Source: Myxococcales bacterium
GTDB taxonomy: Bacteria > Myxococcota_A > Polyangia > Nannocystales > Nannocystaceae
DNA: 64,000 nucleotides
Direction of reading: 5' to 3'
Assembly: GCA_020633315.1 (NCBI GenBank)
Contig: JACKDV010000015.1
Coordinates: forward strand, 62,001 to 126,000
Numbering within the stretch: the first letter of the stretch is position 1; each line of letters opens with the position of its first letter. Below the pieces are notes generated by a model that was not told the DNA's origin, did not search any database, and was given only the letters and a program-made list of their open reading frames with translations. The translations under genes and the position numbers were made by a program. This document shows positions 35,540 to 45,477 of the stretch, piece after piece.

Positions 35540-35735
35540 GGCTGTCAAGGGCGAGGACCCAGCGCTCCCCCGGCTCCACCTGCTCGAGACGCGCGACGTC
35601 CTCGAGATCCTGGGGGCGGGCCGACGCCCGCTCGTTGGCGGCGAGCGCATGGGCTCCCACGACGAGGACGTCGACTCGTCGGCCGACGAGCGACTCGAGG
35701 CCAACCCATCGATCCCCACGAGCATGGGCGTGTCA
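35540..35735 (-). pseudogene. Remnant of a nucleotidyltransferase-type gene
   Basis: Between HrpB and the ceramidase gene, one minus-strand frame reads RRVDVLVVGAHALAANERAS then ARPQDLEDVARLEQVE. This closely follows the C-terminal pattern of AbiEii/DUF6036-like nucleotidyltransferases (V-x-V-x-x-x-x-L-x-x-N-K-R-A-x-x-R-P-x-D-L-x-D-V-x-x-L-E). The N-terminal part is gone; a neighbouring frame has TPMLVGIDGL, a likely piece of it after a frameshift. There is no proper start, and the frame runs on into the ceramidase gene. The HrpB C-terminus (after WPEDP) also runs into this remnant. Assignment rests on pattern only. Confidence 0.4.
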
Positions 35736-38279
35736 CCGTCGCCGACGTCGGCCGCCTGGATCCGGAGGCGTGGCCGTGCGGGGATCCTCGGGCCAGCCAT
35801 GCTTGGGGTAGCGACGCATCAGCGCGCGGCGTAGCTCGGGGTAGTGCCGCTCCCAGAAGCCGGCGAGATCGGTGGTGACCTGCACGGCGCGACGGTTGGG
35901 CGCGAGCAGGTGCAGCACCAGGGGCACGCGGCCCCCGGCCACGGCGGGGCCCTGGGTGGAGCCGAAGAAGTCCTGCAGCCGCGACTCCACCCACGGCGGG
36001 CGATCGAGCTCGTAGCGCACGACCAGGCTGCGACCACCGGCGAGGGTGATGCGGGTGGGGGCAAGGCGCTCGACGGCGGCGAGCTGCACGGGCGGCAGCT
36101 CGGCCCGCAGGTGCGCGAGCAGGTCGGCCTCGCGGAGCTGGGCGAAGCTCGTCCGCCCCTCGCACATCGTGCCGAGCACCCGCTCCACCTCGACGTCGCC
36201 GAGCGCGACGAGCTCGGGCTGGTGCGCGGCCGCGAAGGCCACCCGACGCAGCCAGTCGTCGAGGGCCGCGGGGTCGGCCACGAAGGCCCGCGCGCCCCTG
36301 GCGAGCGCGGCCTCGCGGAGCAGCGCGCTGGCCTCGGGCGGCACCCCGCGCACGGGGGTCGAGTCGATCACCAGCCCCTCGTAGCGGGTCTGGGCCACCG
36401 CATCCACGCGCTCGGTCCTCGGATCGAAGCGCACGCGGATCTCCTCGACCAGCGCGTCGTCGCCCAGCTCGAGCAGCCACTCGGGCTCGATCGCGGCCGC
36501 GCTGCGCACGATGGTCCGCGGCGCGCGACGGCCCGGGTCGTGGCGCTGCTCGGCCGCCACCGCCACCACCAGCTCGGCCCCGTGCACGGCCGACCCGGGC
36601 GACAGCTCGGCCTCGCCCCCGCCCGCGAGCACCAGGCGATCGGGCGCGCCGCTGCGGACCTCCACCCGGGCCACGCGATCGGGGAAGGCGTGCAGCAAGG
36701 CCAGGCACAGGTCGTCCTCGGGGGCCTCGCTGCGCGGGGCCCTGCGCTCGACGGTGTCGGCGAGCTGTCGGCGGACTCGCTGCACCCGCTGCGCCGCGTT
36801 GCGATCGACCCCCCGCCGTCGCGCCTCGCCGGGGTCGCGCGCCACGGCCTCGAGCAGCTCGATGTCGGCGAGCACGTCGGCGGCCCGGGCATCGCTTGCG
36901 GCCTCGCCCATGCGGGGGTCGTGACGCCGCAGCGGACGCTCGCCCAGCAGCGCGGCGGCGGTGGCCCCCCAGCTCGCCACGCCCCGCCGCTGCGCCTCCA
37001 CCAGCAGCCGAGCCAGGCGCGGGTGGGCGGGGACCCGCAGCATCCGACGCCCGTCCTCGGTGAGCGCTCCCGCCTCGTCGGTGGCGCCCAGCCTGCGCAG
37101 CAGCACTTCCGCCGCCTCGACCGCGGCGGCCGGCGGCGCGTCGAGCCAGGCCAGCTCGCTCGCGTGGCGCAGATCGTGGGCCCGCAGGTCGAGCATCGCC
37201 CCCGCCAGGTCGAGGCGGTGCAGCTCGGGCTCGTCGAACGCCGGCCGCCGCTGCAGGTCGTGCTCGGCGTAGAGCCTCACGCAGCGCCCGGCCCGGGTCC
37301 GCCCCGCCCGACCGGCCCGCTGCTCGGCGGAGGCGCGGGCGATCTTGGCGAGGGTGAGGGTGGGCAGCCCCGACCAAGGATCGTGGCTCGGCCGTCGCAC
37401 GAGGCCGCTGTCGATCACGGCCGCGATGCCCTCGATGGTGATCGAGGTCTCGGCCACGTTGGTCGAGAGGATGAGCTTGGGCCGCGGCCCCGCGGCGATC
37501 GCCCGGTCCTGCTCGGCCGCGGGCAGCTCTCCGTGCAGCACCCCCCGCTCGAGGCCCAGGCCACGCGCCACACCCTCGCAGGCCTCGGCGCAGCGGCGGA
37601 TCTCCCGGGCCCCGGGCAGGAACACCAGCACGCTGCCGTCGAGCCCGGTCGCCCCCAGGTGGCGCAGCGCCTCGGCCACCTGCGACTCCAGCGGACGATC
37701 GCTGCGGCCGGGGCGGTGCTCGATCGCCACGGGGTGGCGGCGCCCCGGGGAGCGCAGCGCCGACGCGTCGAGGAACGCGGCCACCGGCTCGGCGTCGAGG
37801 GTGGCCGACATCACCAGCAGGCGTAGCTCGGGCCGGCGCAGCCGCTGCAGTCGCCGCAGCAGGGCCAGCGCGACGTCGGTGTCCACGTGGCGCTCGTGGA
37901 ACTCGTCGAGCACCACCGCGGCCACGCCCCGCAGCCCGGGGTCGTCCCGGAGCCGGCGCACCAGCAGGCCCTCGGTCACGAAGCGGATCCGCGTCGCATC
38001 GCTCACCCGCGACTCGAAGCGCACCTGGTAGCCCACCGTGCGGCCCACCGGCTCCCCGAGCTGCTCCGCCACCCGCTGCGCGGCCATGCGCGCGGCCAGC
38101 CGCCGCGGCTGCGCCACCACGATCTCGCCGGCGGGCACCAGGCCCCGCGCCAGCAATTGCGCGGGCACCCGCGTGGTCTTGCCCGCGCCGGGGTCGGCCT
38201 GGATCACCAGGTTGGGACCGGCCCGCAGCGCCGCCTCGATCTCGGGCAGCAGGGCATCGATCGGCAGCGGCTCGGGCAC
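35733..38279 (-). CDS. hrpB: ATP-dependent helicase HrpB
   Basis: An 848-residue DEAH-box-type helicase. Motifs appear in order: Walker A DPGAGKTTR near 29, AQPRRLAARM near 56, RIRFVTEGLLVRRL near 97, the DEFH box (VVLDEFHERH) near 123, MSATLD near 157, STNVAETSITI near 272 and QRAGRAGR near 317. The HA2 and HrpB C-terminal regions follow, ending in RRYPKHGWPEDP, the usual HrpB terminus. Fifteen extra residues then run into remnant DNA. It starts with GTG at 38279. The cellular role of HrpB is unclear in most bacteria; RNA remodelling is presumed. Confidence 0.95.
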   Translation of the reverse strand: MPEPLPIDALLPEIEAALRAGPNLVIQADPGAGKTTRVPAQLLARGLVPAGEIVVAQPRRLAARMAAQRVAEQLGEPVGRTVGYQVRFESRVSDATRIRFVTEGLLVRRLRDDPGLRGVAAVVLDEFHERHVDTDVALALLRRLQRLRRPELRLLVMSATLDAEPVAAFLDASALRSPGRRHPVAIEHRPGRSDRPLESQVAEALRHLGATGLDGSVLVFLPGAREIRRCAEACEGVARGLGLERGVLHGELPAAEQDRAIAAGPRPKLILSTNVAETSITIEGIAAVIDSGLVRRPSHDPWSGLPTLTLAKIARASAEQRAGRAGRTRAGRCVRLYAEHDLQRRPAFDEPELHRLDLAGAMLDLRAHDLRHASELAWLDAPPAAAVEAAEVLLRRLGATDEAGALTEDGRRMLRVPAHPRLARLLVEAQRRGVASWGATAAALLGERPLRRHDPRMGEAASDARAADVLADIELLEAVARDPGEARRRGVDRNAAQRVQRVRRQLADTVERRAPRSEAPEDDLCLALLHAFPDRVARVEVRSGAPDRLVLAGGGEAELSPGSAVHGAELVVAVAAEQRHDPGRRAPRTIVRSAAAIEPEWLLELGDDALVEEIRVRFDPRTERVDAVAQTRYEGLVIDSTPVRGVPPEASALLREAALARGARAFVADPAALDDWLRRVAFAAAHQPELVALGDVEVERVLGTMCEGRTSFAQLREADLLAHLRAELPPVQLAAVERLAPTRITLAGGRSLVVRYELDRPPWVESRLQDFFGSTQGPAVAGGRVPLVLHLLAPNRRAVQVTTDLAGFWERHYPELRRALMRRYPKHGWPEDPRTATPPDPGGRRRRR

Positions 38280-38304
38280 GGGTCGCCGAGCCTAGCAGCC
38301 GCGC

Positions 38305-38904
38305 TCAGTGCGTGTAGGTCAGCACCGCGAAGGTGCCGCTCCGGGGGTGCTCGAGCACGGTCCCGAGGATCGGCAGCTCGAGCTCGGTGCCCTGCGCGTC
38401 CCGGACGACCAGCCGGGGCTCGCGGTGCACCACGAGGCCGGGCCGGGCCTCCGAGCGCGTCGACTCGAGCGCGACGAAGACGTAGCCCTTGCCCCCGTGC
38501 TCCCGGATCGCCCTGTCCATGTCGCCGAGACTCTCGGCCGCCTGGTTGGTCCAGGCCAGCCCGGCCCCCAGCCTCGCCATGTTGGGATGGCTGATCAAGG
38601 CGGGGTAGAGCCGCGTGTACTCGGCCTCGTCCACCGCCACCGCCCGCAGCGCGGCCGCGTCTTGGGCATCGAGGCCATCCACCACCGCACGCCCGAGCGC
38701 CTCGAGCGAGCCCAGCCCGGCTCTCAGCGGCTCGCCGCCCACGTCGACCGGCGCGGCCGCAGGAGCACCGGCCGCAGGCTCCTCGAGCACCGGCTCCTCG
38801 GCGCTCACCCCCTCGTCACGTGGCGGCGAGATCTTGCCTGGAGGATCGTCGCTCGTGCAGCCCACGACCAGCCCCAGAGCCATCACCCACGCCACGCGTC
38901 GCAT
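38305..38904 (-). CDS. Lipoprotein, unknown function
   Basis: A 199-residue lipoprotein from the ATG at 38904, with GAGGAA about 8 bases upstream. The leader MRRVAWVMALGLVVGC puts the Cys at residue 16. A Pro/Ala/Glu linker is followed by a soluble domain of about 140 residues (LEALGRAVVDGLDAQDAAAL to SGTFAVLTYTH). The pattern AVVDGLDAQDAAALRAVAV recalls small NTF2-like or DUF4440-like scaffolds, but this is not firm. No motif suggests catalysis. Confidence 0.75.
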   Translation of the reverse strand: MRRVAWVMALGLVVGCTSDDPPGKISPPRDEGVSAEEPVLEEPAAGAPAAAPVDVGGEPLRAGLGSLEALGRAVVDGLDAQDAAALRAVAVDEAEYTRLYPALISHPNMARLGAGLAWTNQAAESLGDMDRAIREHGGKGYVFVALESTRSEARPGLVVHREPRLVVRDAQGTELELPILGTVLEHPRSGTFAVLTYTH

Positions 38905-38977
38905 CGCTTCGTTCCTCTGCGGCAACGATAGATCGAGACCGCCCCCCGAGCACGGCCCGCGAGCGAGCCCCCATGAG

Positions 38978-39015
38978 AAGGCCGGACGGGGGACGAGGTC
39001 CCCACGCCCGGCCTT
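38978..39015 (-). terminator. Hairpin terminator after the TonB-receptor cluster
   Basis: AAGGCCGG (38978-38985) pairs with CCGGCCTT (39008-39015), and an inner GGGGAC/GTCCCC block extends the stem. It lies 25 bases beyond the stop of the beta-helix lipoprotein gene and so closes the minus-strand cluster. There is no strong T run. Confidence 0.6.
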
Positions 39016-39039
39016 GCTCGCCCCGCGGGGCGCCGCACC

Positions 39040-40377
39040 CTAGGTCCCGTAGTTGATCCAGGGCTCCTGGGTCCAGTCGTCACCGGCCGGATCGACCGCG
39101 CCGGCGTAGCCGTTGACGCCCATCGGCGTGGCGTCGCCCATCGACACGTCGGGCGAGCCCCAGGTGGTGGAGCCGAACGGGCACGCGGTGCCGTCGGTGG
39201 CCCCGCCCGCGTCGACCATCCAGTCGGAGAACATCACCGAGTCCCAGCCCGGAGGATCGGGATCGTCCATGTCCGTGTCGACCACGTAGCTCGCGCCGCC
39301 GCAGAAGTGGGTGCCCGCGAAGGAGATCGAGCCGCCCTCGGCCTGCGTCTGGGTCGCCTGGTTCTGCAGCACCACCCCGTCGTTGGTGAGGTTGGCGAAC
39401 AGCGAGCTCTCGATCGTGGCCTGGGTGCCCTCCTTGATGGTGACGCCCTTGCTCTTGTCACCGCCCGCGCCCGAGCCGATGCAGGTGAGGTTGCGGATGG
39501 TGGGGCCGGTCAGCGGCTGGGCCGCGAAGTCGGTGCCCTGGTTGGACCACTCCAGGCAGTTGTCGCCGATGGCGGGATCCTGGTGGATGAAGACGTCCTG
39601 CAGGCTGCCGCGGAAGCCCTGGTCGCAGTCGACGCTGTCGTCGGCGGCGCCCGTGATCACGATGTTGGACAGGTTGAACTGACCGCCGAACATCTCCATG
39701 CCGTCGTCGGAGCCCATGTGCACCTGCACGTGGTCGACCGAGGTGGCGGTGCCACAGGCGTAGTAGGTGATCCCGTTGAGCTCGTTGCCCGGGGAGATCT
39801 CGTAGCCCGCCCACTCCACGCGCACGTAGCTCAGGGTGCCGCAGTTGTGCCCCGCATCGTCGCCGCCGTAGGAGGGCGGGTTGGCGAAGCCCTCGGCCGA
39901 GCCCACGCCCACGTTGGCGGGAGCGGTGCCCAGCATCACCAGGCCACCCCAGTCGCCGCGGGCCGGTCCGGCTCCCACGTTGATCGAGGTCATCACGATC
40001 GGCTCCTCCGCGGTGCCTTGCGCGTCGATCGACGCGCCCTGGTCGATCACCAGGGCCGAGCCGGCGCCGCCCAGGATGGTGGTGCCGGGCTCGATGGTCA
40101 GGGTGCCGCTGTTGACGAAGGTGATCGCGTTGAGCACGTAGACCTGGCCGCAGGTCCAGGTGGTGTCGCCGTCGATGGTCGCGTCCACGGCGACCCGCGC
40201 CGACTCGTCCGCCGGGTCGGCACAGGCCACCGGGGTGCCGGTGCCCGCGGTCTCGTCCCCCGAGCCGCCGGTCGAGTTGTCGGTGGTGGACTCGCCGCTG
40301 CTGGTGTCGTCGCCAGGGCAGCCCGCGAGGGCGAGGGGGAGCGCGAAGATGGCGCTGAAGCCAATGAGCCGTTTCAT
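39040..40377 (-). CDS. Right-handed beta-helix lipoprotein partnered with a TonB receptor
   Basis: A 445-residue lipoprotein: MKRLIGFSAIFALPLALAGC (Cys at residue 20), then a Ser/Thr/Gly linker. The body has the repeating short strands of a parallel beta-helix: TLTIEPGTTILGGAGSALVI, GLVMLGTAP, VQVHMGSDDGMEMFGG and NLSNIVITGAADDSVDCDQG. It lies 232 bases downstream of the TonB-dependent receptor stop, on the same strand. Such lipoproteins commonly accompany TonB receptors in myxobacteria and may capture the substrate at the surface. Substrate unknown. Confidence 0.82.
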   Translation of the reverse strand: MKRLIGFSAIFALPLALAGCPGDDTSSGESTTDNSTGGSGDETAGTGTPVACADPADESARVAVDATIDGDTTWTCGQVYVLNAITFVNSGTLTIEPGTTILGGAGSALVIDQGASIDAQGTAEEPIVMTSINVGAGPARGDWGGLVMLGTAPANVGVGSAEGFANPPSYGGDDAGHNCGTLSYVRVEWAGYEISPGNELNGITYYACGTATSVDHVQVHMGSDDGMEMFGGQFNLSNIVITGAADDSVDCDQGFRGSLQDVFIHQDPAIGDNCLEWSNQGTDFAAQPLTGPTIRNLTCIGSGAGGDKSKGVTIKEGTQATIESSLFANLTNDGVVLQNQATQTQAEGGSISFAGTHFCGGASYVVDTDMDDPDPPGWDSVMFSDWMVDAGGATDGTACPFGSTTWGSPDVSMGDATPMGVNGYAGAVDPAGDDWTQEPWINYGT

Positions 40378-40446
40378 TTTCGGATCCTCGTGTGGCCGAG
40401 CCGAGTGAAGTGCCCGGCGTCTGGCGAGGGCGTTATCGCCAGCGTG

Positions 40447-40485
40447 GGTGACGGGCTCGCGTCACCGATCGAAACTCTGCGTCAC
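40447..40485. promoter_or_regulatory. Candidate operator upstream of the beta-helix lipoprotein gene
   Basis: GGTGAC (40447-40452) and GTCACC (40461-40466) form an inverted repeat with 8 bases between. A direct repeat of GCGTCAC occurs at 40459 and 40479, 20 bases apart. The site is 70-110 bases upstream of the start at 40377. A related GTGAC/GTCAC palindrome lies upstream of the response-regulator gene. Binding by that regulator is a guess. Confidence 0.35.
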
Positions 40486-40609
40486 GGGTTTGCGACGGGA
40501 TGGTGAACGAGCCCTGCGCTCGTGAGGCCACGCCCTACCCGCCACGAGCCGCCGACGGAGCTCGCCGACGGGCCGCACGCCCGAGCATCCACGAGCGCAG
40601 AGCTCGTCC

Positions 40610-43600
40610 TCAGATCTTGTAGCTCAGGCCCAGGGTGAAGGTCGTCCCGGTCCACCACAGGTGGGTGATGTCCTTGCTGGCCCCCTGGGTGAAGCGCCGC
40701 GGGTAGTTGAGGATGTTCTCCACCCCCACCGACAGCGTGAGCCCCTCGTAGATGTCCTGGCCCAGCACGAAGTCGAAGTTGTGGACGGCTTCCTCGTAGG
40801 TGTCGGGCAGGCCCAGCCCGCCGACCTCGTAGATCCGGCGCCCGAAGGCGTTGTAGAGCAGCCGCGCGGTGGTGCCCGAGTCCTCGTCGCTGTAGTCGAG
40901 GTAGGCGTTGACCACGAACGGGGACTGACCCTGCAGCGGGCGCTCGCGCGAGGTGGAGACGTCGGGGACCGCGGTGTCGCACAGCGGGTCGGTGGCCGGG
41001 TTGCACACCGCCCCCAGCTCCACCCGCGAGAACACGTAGGCGAAGTTGGCCCCCAGCGAGAAGTTGTCGAGGGCGGGGCCGATGAACTCGAGGTTCTTGC
41101 GCGCCTCGAGCTCGGCGCCCACGTTCTGGGCCCGCACCGCGTTGCGGAAGCTGACCAGGCGCGGGATCCGGGGGCCGGCGGTGCGCTCGATGGGCCGATC
41201 GAAGTACTTGTAGAACACCGAGACCGCCACCACCTCGGTCACGCTGGGGAAGAACTCCCAGCGCAGGTCCGCGTTCCAGATGTTGGTGGAGACGAGGCCG
41301 GGGTTGCCGATGACGGTGGAGCCGCCCACGAAGTCGGTGAACTCGAAGGGGGCCAGCTCGCGGAACTCGGGCCGCGCGAGGGTCCGCGTGCCCACCAGGC
41401 GCACGTTCATGCGATCGCTGGGCGAGAAGATGAACGAGACCGAGGGCAGCACGTCGTAGTCGGTGAGCGAGGCGGTCTGGCTCTCGTCGATCCCCGACTC
41501 GCCGCGGTTGCGGGCGAAGAAGTCGTAGGGGTTGACGTCGATGAAACTCGCCTCGAAGCGAGCACCGCCCGCGATCTTGAACCAGCGCACCATCGGCAGG
41601 TCGACCATCCCGTAGGTGGCGTAGATCTCCTGCTCGGCCTCGTAGTTGTCGTTGGCGCGGGTGGTCTCGCTGTAGTAGAGCGGCTCGTCGTCGGTCCGCC
41701 CGCCGCCGATGGTGTCGGGGCCGAGGACGTCCCCGGTGCCGATCGGGATGCGATCGGGATCGGTGGTACCCAGGGCCAGCCGTCGCGCGAAGAACTGGCG
41801 CTGCTTGCCCTCGACCCACACGCCGGCCTTGACCTTGGAGTCGAGCTGCCCCCACTGCTTGAAGGGCAGGCTCAGGTTCATGGCGCCGCTCTCGGTGTCG
41901 TCGGTCAGGTCGAGGAACAGCTGCTTGCCACCGCCGTTGGTCAGGTCGAGCTTGGGACCCGCCGGGTTGTCGGTGGAGAACACCATGTCGCGCATCGAGG
42001 GATCGTCGCGCCGGGCCTGGGCGTAGGAGCCGAACCAGTCGAGCTCGAGGTCCTTGGCCTTGGGGAATACGTGCTTGCCGCCCAGTCGCGTCATGAGGAT
42101 GGAGCGCATGACGTAGCGCAGCCGGGTGTTGATCACCGGAGCGGCGCTCACCGAGCGCGCGTCGCCGTAGAGCGCACGGGTCTCGTCGTCGGCGTCGCGG
42201 GAGTAGAAGCCCAGCAGCTCCAGGCGGTGGTTGTCGTTGGCCCGCCACTTGACCAGGCCGATGCCCGACCACGCCACGTTGTAGGTGGTGCGCGTGCCGT
42301 CGAAGTCCACGTTGGGGGTGACGGTGTCGAGCGTGCCGTCCTCGTTGAGCCCGTACTGCTTCTGCTGCTCGCGGATGGTGCTGTGCTTGGCCTTGTAGCC
42401 CGCCGAGAGCAGGAAGCCGAAGCGCCCGCCCTCGTTGCCGTAGTCGAAGCCGTAGCCGGTGGTCGCCTTGAGGCCGAGGTTGGGCGGAGCCTTGGCCGCG
42501 CGCCGCACTCGGGTGTCGGTCAGCAGCGACTCGCCGAAGCGCTCGTTCTCCTCCATGGTCCACTGGTTGGCCACCCCCGCCTCGTTGAGCACGGAGGGGC
42601 CCACCGGGAAGTCCTGGGGCAGCACGTCGGGAATCGCCCGCGGCAGGTTGCCGAAGCCGAACGCGTCCGCGCCCACGAAGCCCGCGTTGGTGACCATCTG
42701 GCGCCCCGTGGTCGCCGTGTTCGCGCCGATCTCCGCCCCCACCTCGAAGATGAACTCCTCGGGCACGTCGCGGCTCTCGAGCTGGGTGGAGCCGCCGGCG
42801 AAGTCGGCCGGCACGTCGGGGGTGAAGGTCTTCTGGATGTTGATGGCCGACAGCGCCCCCGAGGGGAAGATGTCCAGCGGCACCGTGCGAAGCTCGGGCT
42901 CGGGGCTGGGCACCCGCGCGCCGTCGAACAGGGTGTTGCCGTAGCGGTGGCCGAGGCCGCGGATGAACAGGAAGCGGCCGCCCACCACGGTGCTGCCCAC
43001 GATGCGCCGCGCCACCGCGCTGGTCGAGCCGCCGCCCGACTTGGCGATCTCGTCGCGGCTCATCAGGTCGCGGGCCGAGACCGACTTCTTGCGCTGCTCG
43101 AGCCGGGCGCCCTCGCTCTCGCGGTTCATCTCGGCCTCGACCTCGACCACCTGGCCCGCGCCCTCGAGCGGCTGCAGCTCGCGCCGCAGCTCCACCGTCT
43201 CGCCGACCCGCACCTCCACGTTGGCCACCCGCAGCGGCTGCGAGGAGTCGCTGCGCAGGCGGATCTCGTAGATCCCCGGGGGCAGGTCGAGCGAGAACTC
43301 GCCCGCCGCGTCGGTCTTGGTCTTGTACTTCTTGCCGATCACCTCCACCACGCCGCCGATGATCGGGTCGCCGCTGACCGAGTCGAGCACCCGGCCGCTG
43401 ACCGTGCCCACCTGGCCCTCGGCCTGCACCGTGGACGCCTTGACCTCCTCCTCGATCGCGCCCTCGTCCTCGGAGACGTCCTCGATCTCGAAGGTCCACT
43501 CGCCGTCGTCGCCCTCGACGTCCATCACCGGGCCGTCGTCCTCGGGCGGCGCGGCTGGCATGACCACCGTGCCCTCGTCCTCGGCCGACTCGTCGCTCTC

Positions 43601-43822
43601 GTCCTCCACCGCGAAGCCGTCGTCGTCGCCCTCGCCCTCCTCGGGGGGCGCCTCCTCGGACTCGTCCTCGAAGGCGAAGCCGTCCTCCTCGGCGGGGGGG
43701 GCCTCGGGCTCGGGCGCACGAGCACCCAGCGATAGGGGCACGGCGGCCTCGGCCCCGGAGCTCGTTCCCCAAAGTCCAAGGACCACCAGCGCATGCGCGG
43801 CCCGTCGACGTCGCACGTTCAT
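40610..43822 (-). CDS. TonB-dependent outer-membrane receptor with acidic and CarboxypepD-like N-terminal domains
   Basis: A 1070-residue receptor. The signal peptide is MNVRRRRAAHALVVLGLWG with likely cleavage after AEA (residue 27). Residues 35-115 are an Asp/Glu-rich stretch. A carboxypeptidase-regulatory-like domain lies at about 120-210 (VSGRVLDSVSGDPIIGG, TDAAGEFSLDLPPGIYEIRL). The plug follows (FLFIRGLGHRYGNTLFDG near 280), then a 22-strand barrel ending in TFTLGLSYKI, with an aromatic/hydrophobic end typical of BAM substrates. It imports an unidentified substrate using energy from TonB-ExbBD. The ATG at 43822 is chosen because the signal peptide begins there. The exbD stop is 62 bases upstream. 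Confidence 0.92.
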   Translation of the reverse strand: MNVRRRRAAHALVVLGLWGTSSGAEAAVPLSLGARAPEPEAPPAEEDGFAFEDESEEAPPEEGEGDDDGFAVEDESDESAEDEGTVVMPAAPPEDDGPVMDVEGDDGEWTFEIEDVSEDEGAIEEEVKASTVQAEGQVGTVSGRVLDSVSGDPIIGGVVEVIGKKYKTKTDAAGEFSLDLPPGIYEIRLRSDSSQPLRVANVEVRVGETVELRRELQPLEGAGQVVEVEAEMNRESEGARLEQRKKSVSARDLMSRDEIAKSGGGSTSAVARRIVGSTVVGGRFLFIRGLGHRYGNTLFDGARVPSPEPELRTVPLDIFPSGALSAINIQKTFTPDVPADFAGGSTQLESRDVPEEFIFEVGAEIGANTATTGRQMVTNAGFVGADAFGFGNLPRAIPDVLPQDFPVGPSVLNEAGVANQWTMEENERFGESLLTDTRVRRAAKAPPNLGLKATTGYGFDYGNEGGRFGFLLSAGYKAKHSTIREQQKQYGLNEDGTLDTVTPNVDFDGTRTTYNVAWSGIGLVKWRANDNHRLELLGFYSRDADDETRALYGDARSVSAAPVINTRLRYVMRSILMTRLGGKHVFPKAKDLELDWFGSYAQARRDDPSMRDMVFSTDNPAGPKLDLTNGGGKQLFLDLTDDTESGAMNLSLPFKQWGQLDSKVKAGVWVEGKQRQFFARRLALGTTDPDRIPIGTGDVLGPDTIGGGRTDDEPLYYSETTRANDNYEAEQEIYATYGMVDLPMVRWFKIAGGARFEASFIDVNPYDFFARNRGESGIDESQTASLTDYDVLPSVSFIFSPSDRMNVRLVGTRTLARPEFRELAPFEFTDFVGGSTVIGNPGLVSTNIWNADLRWEFFPSVTEVVAVSVFYKYFDRPIERTAGPRIPRLVSFRNAVRAQNVGAELEARKNLEFIGPALDNFSLGANFAYVFSRVELGAVCNPATDPLCDTAVPDVSTSRERPLQGQSPFVVNAYLDYSDEDSGTTARLLYNAFGRRIYEVGGLGLPDTYEEAVHNFDFVLGQDIYEGLTLSVGVENILNYPRRFTQGASKDITHLWWTGTTFTLGLSYKI

Positions 43823-43884
43823 GGACGTTGTCTCGTTTCGGTAGCGAAGATTGCAGGAGGGAGGCGACCGGGCGGCCGCGCCCC

Positions 43885-44315
<431 letters not shown>

Positions 44316-44319
44316 GGTG

Positions 44320-44791
44320 CTAGCCCTCCCCCTCGGCGGCCTTGGGCCCGCCCAGCTCGCCGGCATCGCGGGCCACGCCCACCGCGAGCGCGATGTTGAC
44401 CAGGCCGCCGTCCTGGAGCTGGCGCAGCAGCTCGCGCACCGGCTTGTAGGGCAGGCCGGCGTCGGCCCGCAGCAGCACCCGCAGGCCCGGGTTGGCGGAG
44501 GCCTGGGCCAGCACCTCCTGCACCGCGGCCTCGGGCGAGGCCATCTCGTCGGCGCCCACGGTGTAGCCCCTCGTCCCGATCCACGGTGACGATGATCGGC
44601 TCCTGGTCGTCGGCGAGCTCGTCGGCCTTCTGGACCTTCACCATCTCGATGGGCTTGCCCTCGTTCTGAACGTTGGGGATCACCAGCATGAAGATGATGA
44701 GCAGCACCAACACCACGTCGACCAGCGGGGTGACGTTGATGTTGGGGGTGACGCTCCCGCCCCCCTTGCTACTCTGCAGGTTCGCGCCCAC
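44320..44791 (-). CDS. exbD: ExbD/TolR-family proton-channel subunit (second copy), frameshifted
   Basis: It starts with GTG at 44791 (GGAGGGGGGAG upstream) and reads MGANLQSSKGGGSVTPNINV, then TPLVDVVLVLLIIFMLVIP, up to IIVTVDRDEG. The frame then breaks. One base over, the sequence continues YTVGADEMASPEAAVQEVLA to GPKAAEGEG and stops at 44320. The cause is one surplus base in the run 44567-44570. Corrected length is 156 residues. Its start overlaps the exbB stop by 23 bases, and it ends 4 bases before the other exbD. Two distinct ExbD proteins beside one ExbB occur in other myxobacterial and Bacteroidetes Ton systems. Confidence 0.8.
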
Positions 44792-45455
44792 CGCCGGCTC
44801 CCCCCTCCAGGTAGTCGACCAGCTCGCTCGCCGCGTGCTGCATGCTCATCTCGAACTTGTCGAAGCGCGCGGTGAGGTAGTTGAAGATCAGCACCGCCAT
44901 GATGGCGACCACCAGGCCCACCGCGGTCACGATGAGGGCCTCGGCGATGCCGGCAGAGACCGCCTCGAGCCCGCCGCCGCCCGCGGCCGCGATGCCCTGG
45001 AAGGCGGTGATGATGCCGATGACCGTGCCGAACAGGCCGATGAAGGGCGCGGTCGAGCCGGTGGAGGCCAGGATGCCCATGCCGCGTCGCAGCTCCGAGT
45101 CGAGCTGCTGCAGGCGCCGCTGCAGCTCGCGGCGGGCCATCTCGGCCGGGCCCACCGCCTCGTCCTTGCGGTTGGCGAGGTACGAGTCGAGGCCGAAGCC
45201 CATCAGCCGGGGCAGCGGGGTCTTGTCGTAGTCCTTGCCCTTGCTCAGGTCGCGCAGCGACTCGAAGTCGCGGTCCTCCAGCAGCGGCCGGGCCTTGGAC
45301 GCGAACACGGTCGAGACCGCGGCGGCCTTGCCGAGCACCAGCATGCGCTCGATGGCGACGAACAGGCTGGCGGTCCCCATCGCCACCAGGCCGATCGCGA
45401 CCAGGCGGGACAGGAATCCCATCGATTCCCAGATGTCGAGGAGTGAGAGCTCCAT
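44769..45455 (-). CDS. exbB: ExbB/TolQ-family proton-channel protein
   Basis: A 228-residue inner-membrane protein with three membrane helices: residues about 13-35, 120-148 and 165-192. The conserved core is TGSTAPFIGLFGTVIGIITAF, the MotA/TolQ/ExbB signature, followed by EALIVTAVGLVVAIMAV. The cytoplasmic loop between helices 1 and 2 carries KDEAVGPAEMARRELQRRL. With two ExbD proteins it forms the motor that energises TonB. It lies between tonB and exbD on one strand, 22 bases after the tonB stop. Confidence 0.93.
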   Translation of the reverse strand: MELSLLDIWESMGFLSRLVAIGLVAMGTASLFVAIERMLVLGKAAAVSTVFASKARPLLEDRDFESLRDLSKGKDYDKTPLPRLMGFGLDSYLANRKDEAVGPAEMARRELQRRLQQLDSELRRGMGILASTGSTAPFIGLFGTVIGIITAFQGIAAAGGGGLEAVSAGIAEALIVTAVGLVVAIMAVLIFNYLTARFDKFEMSMQHAASELVDYLEGGAGGGREPAE

Positions 45456-45477
45456 GGCGATGTACCTCTATTGGCGA

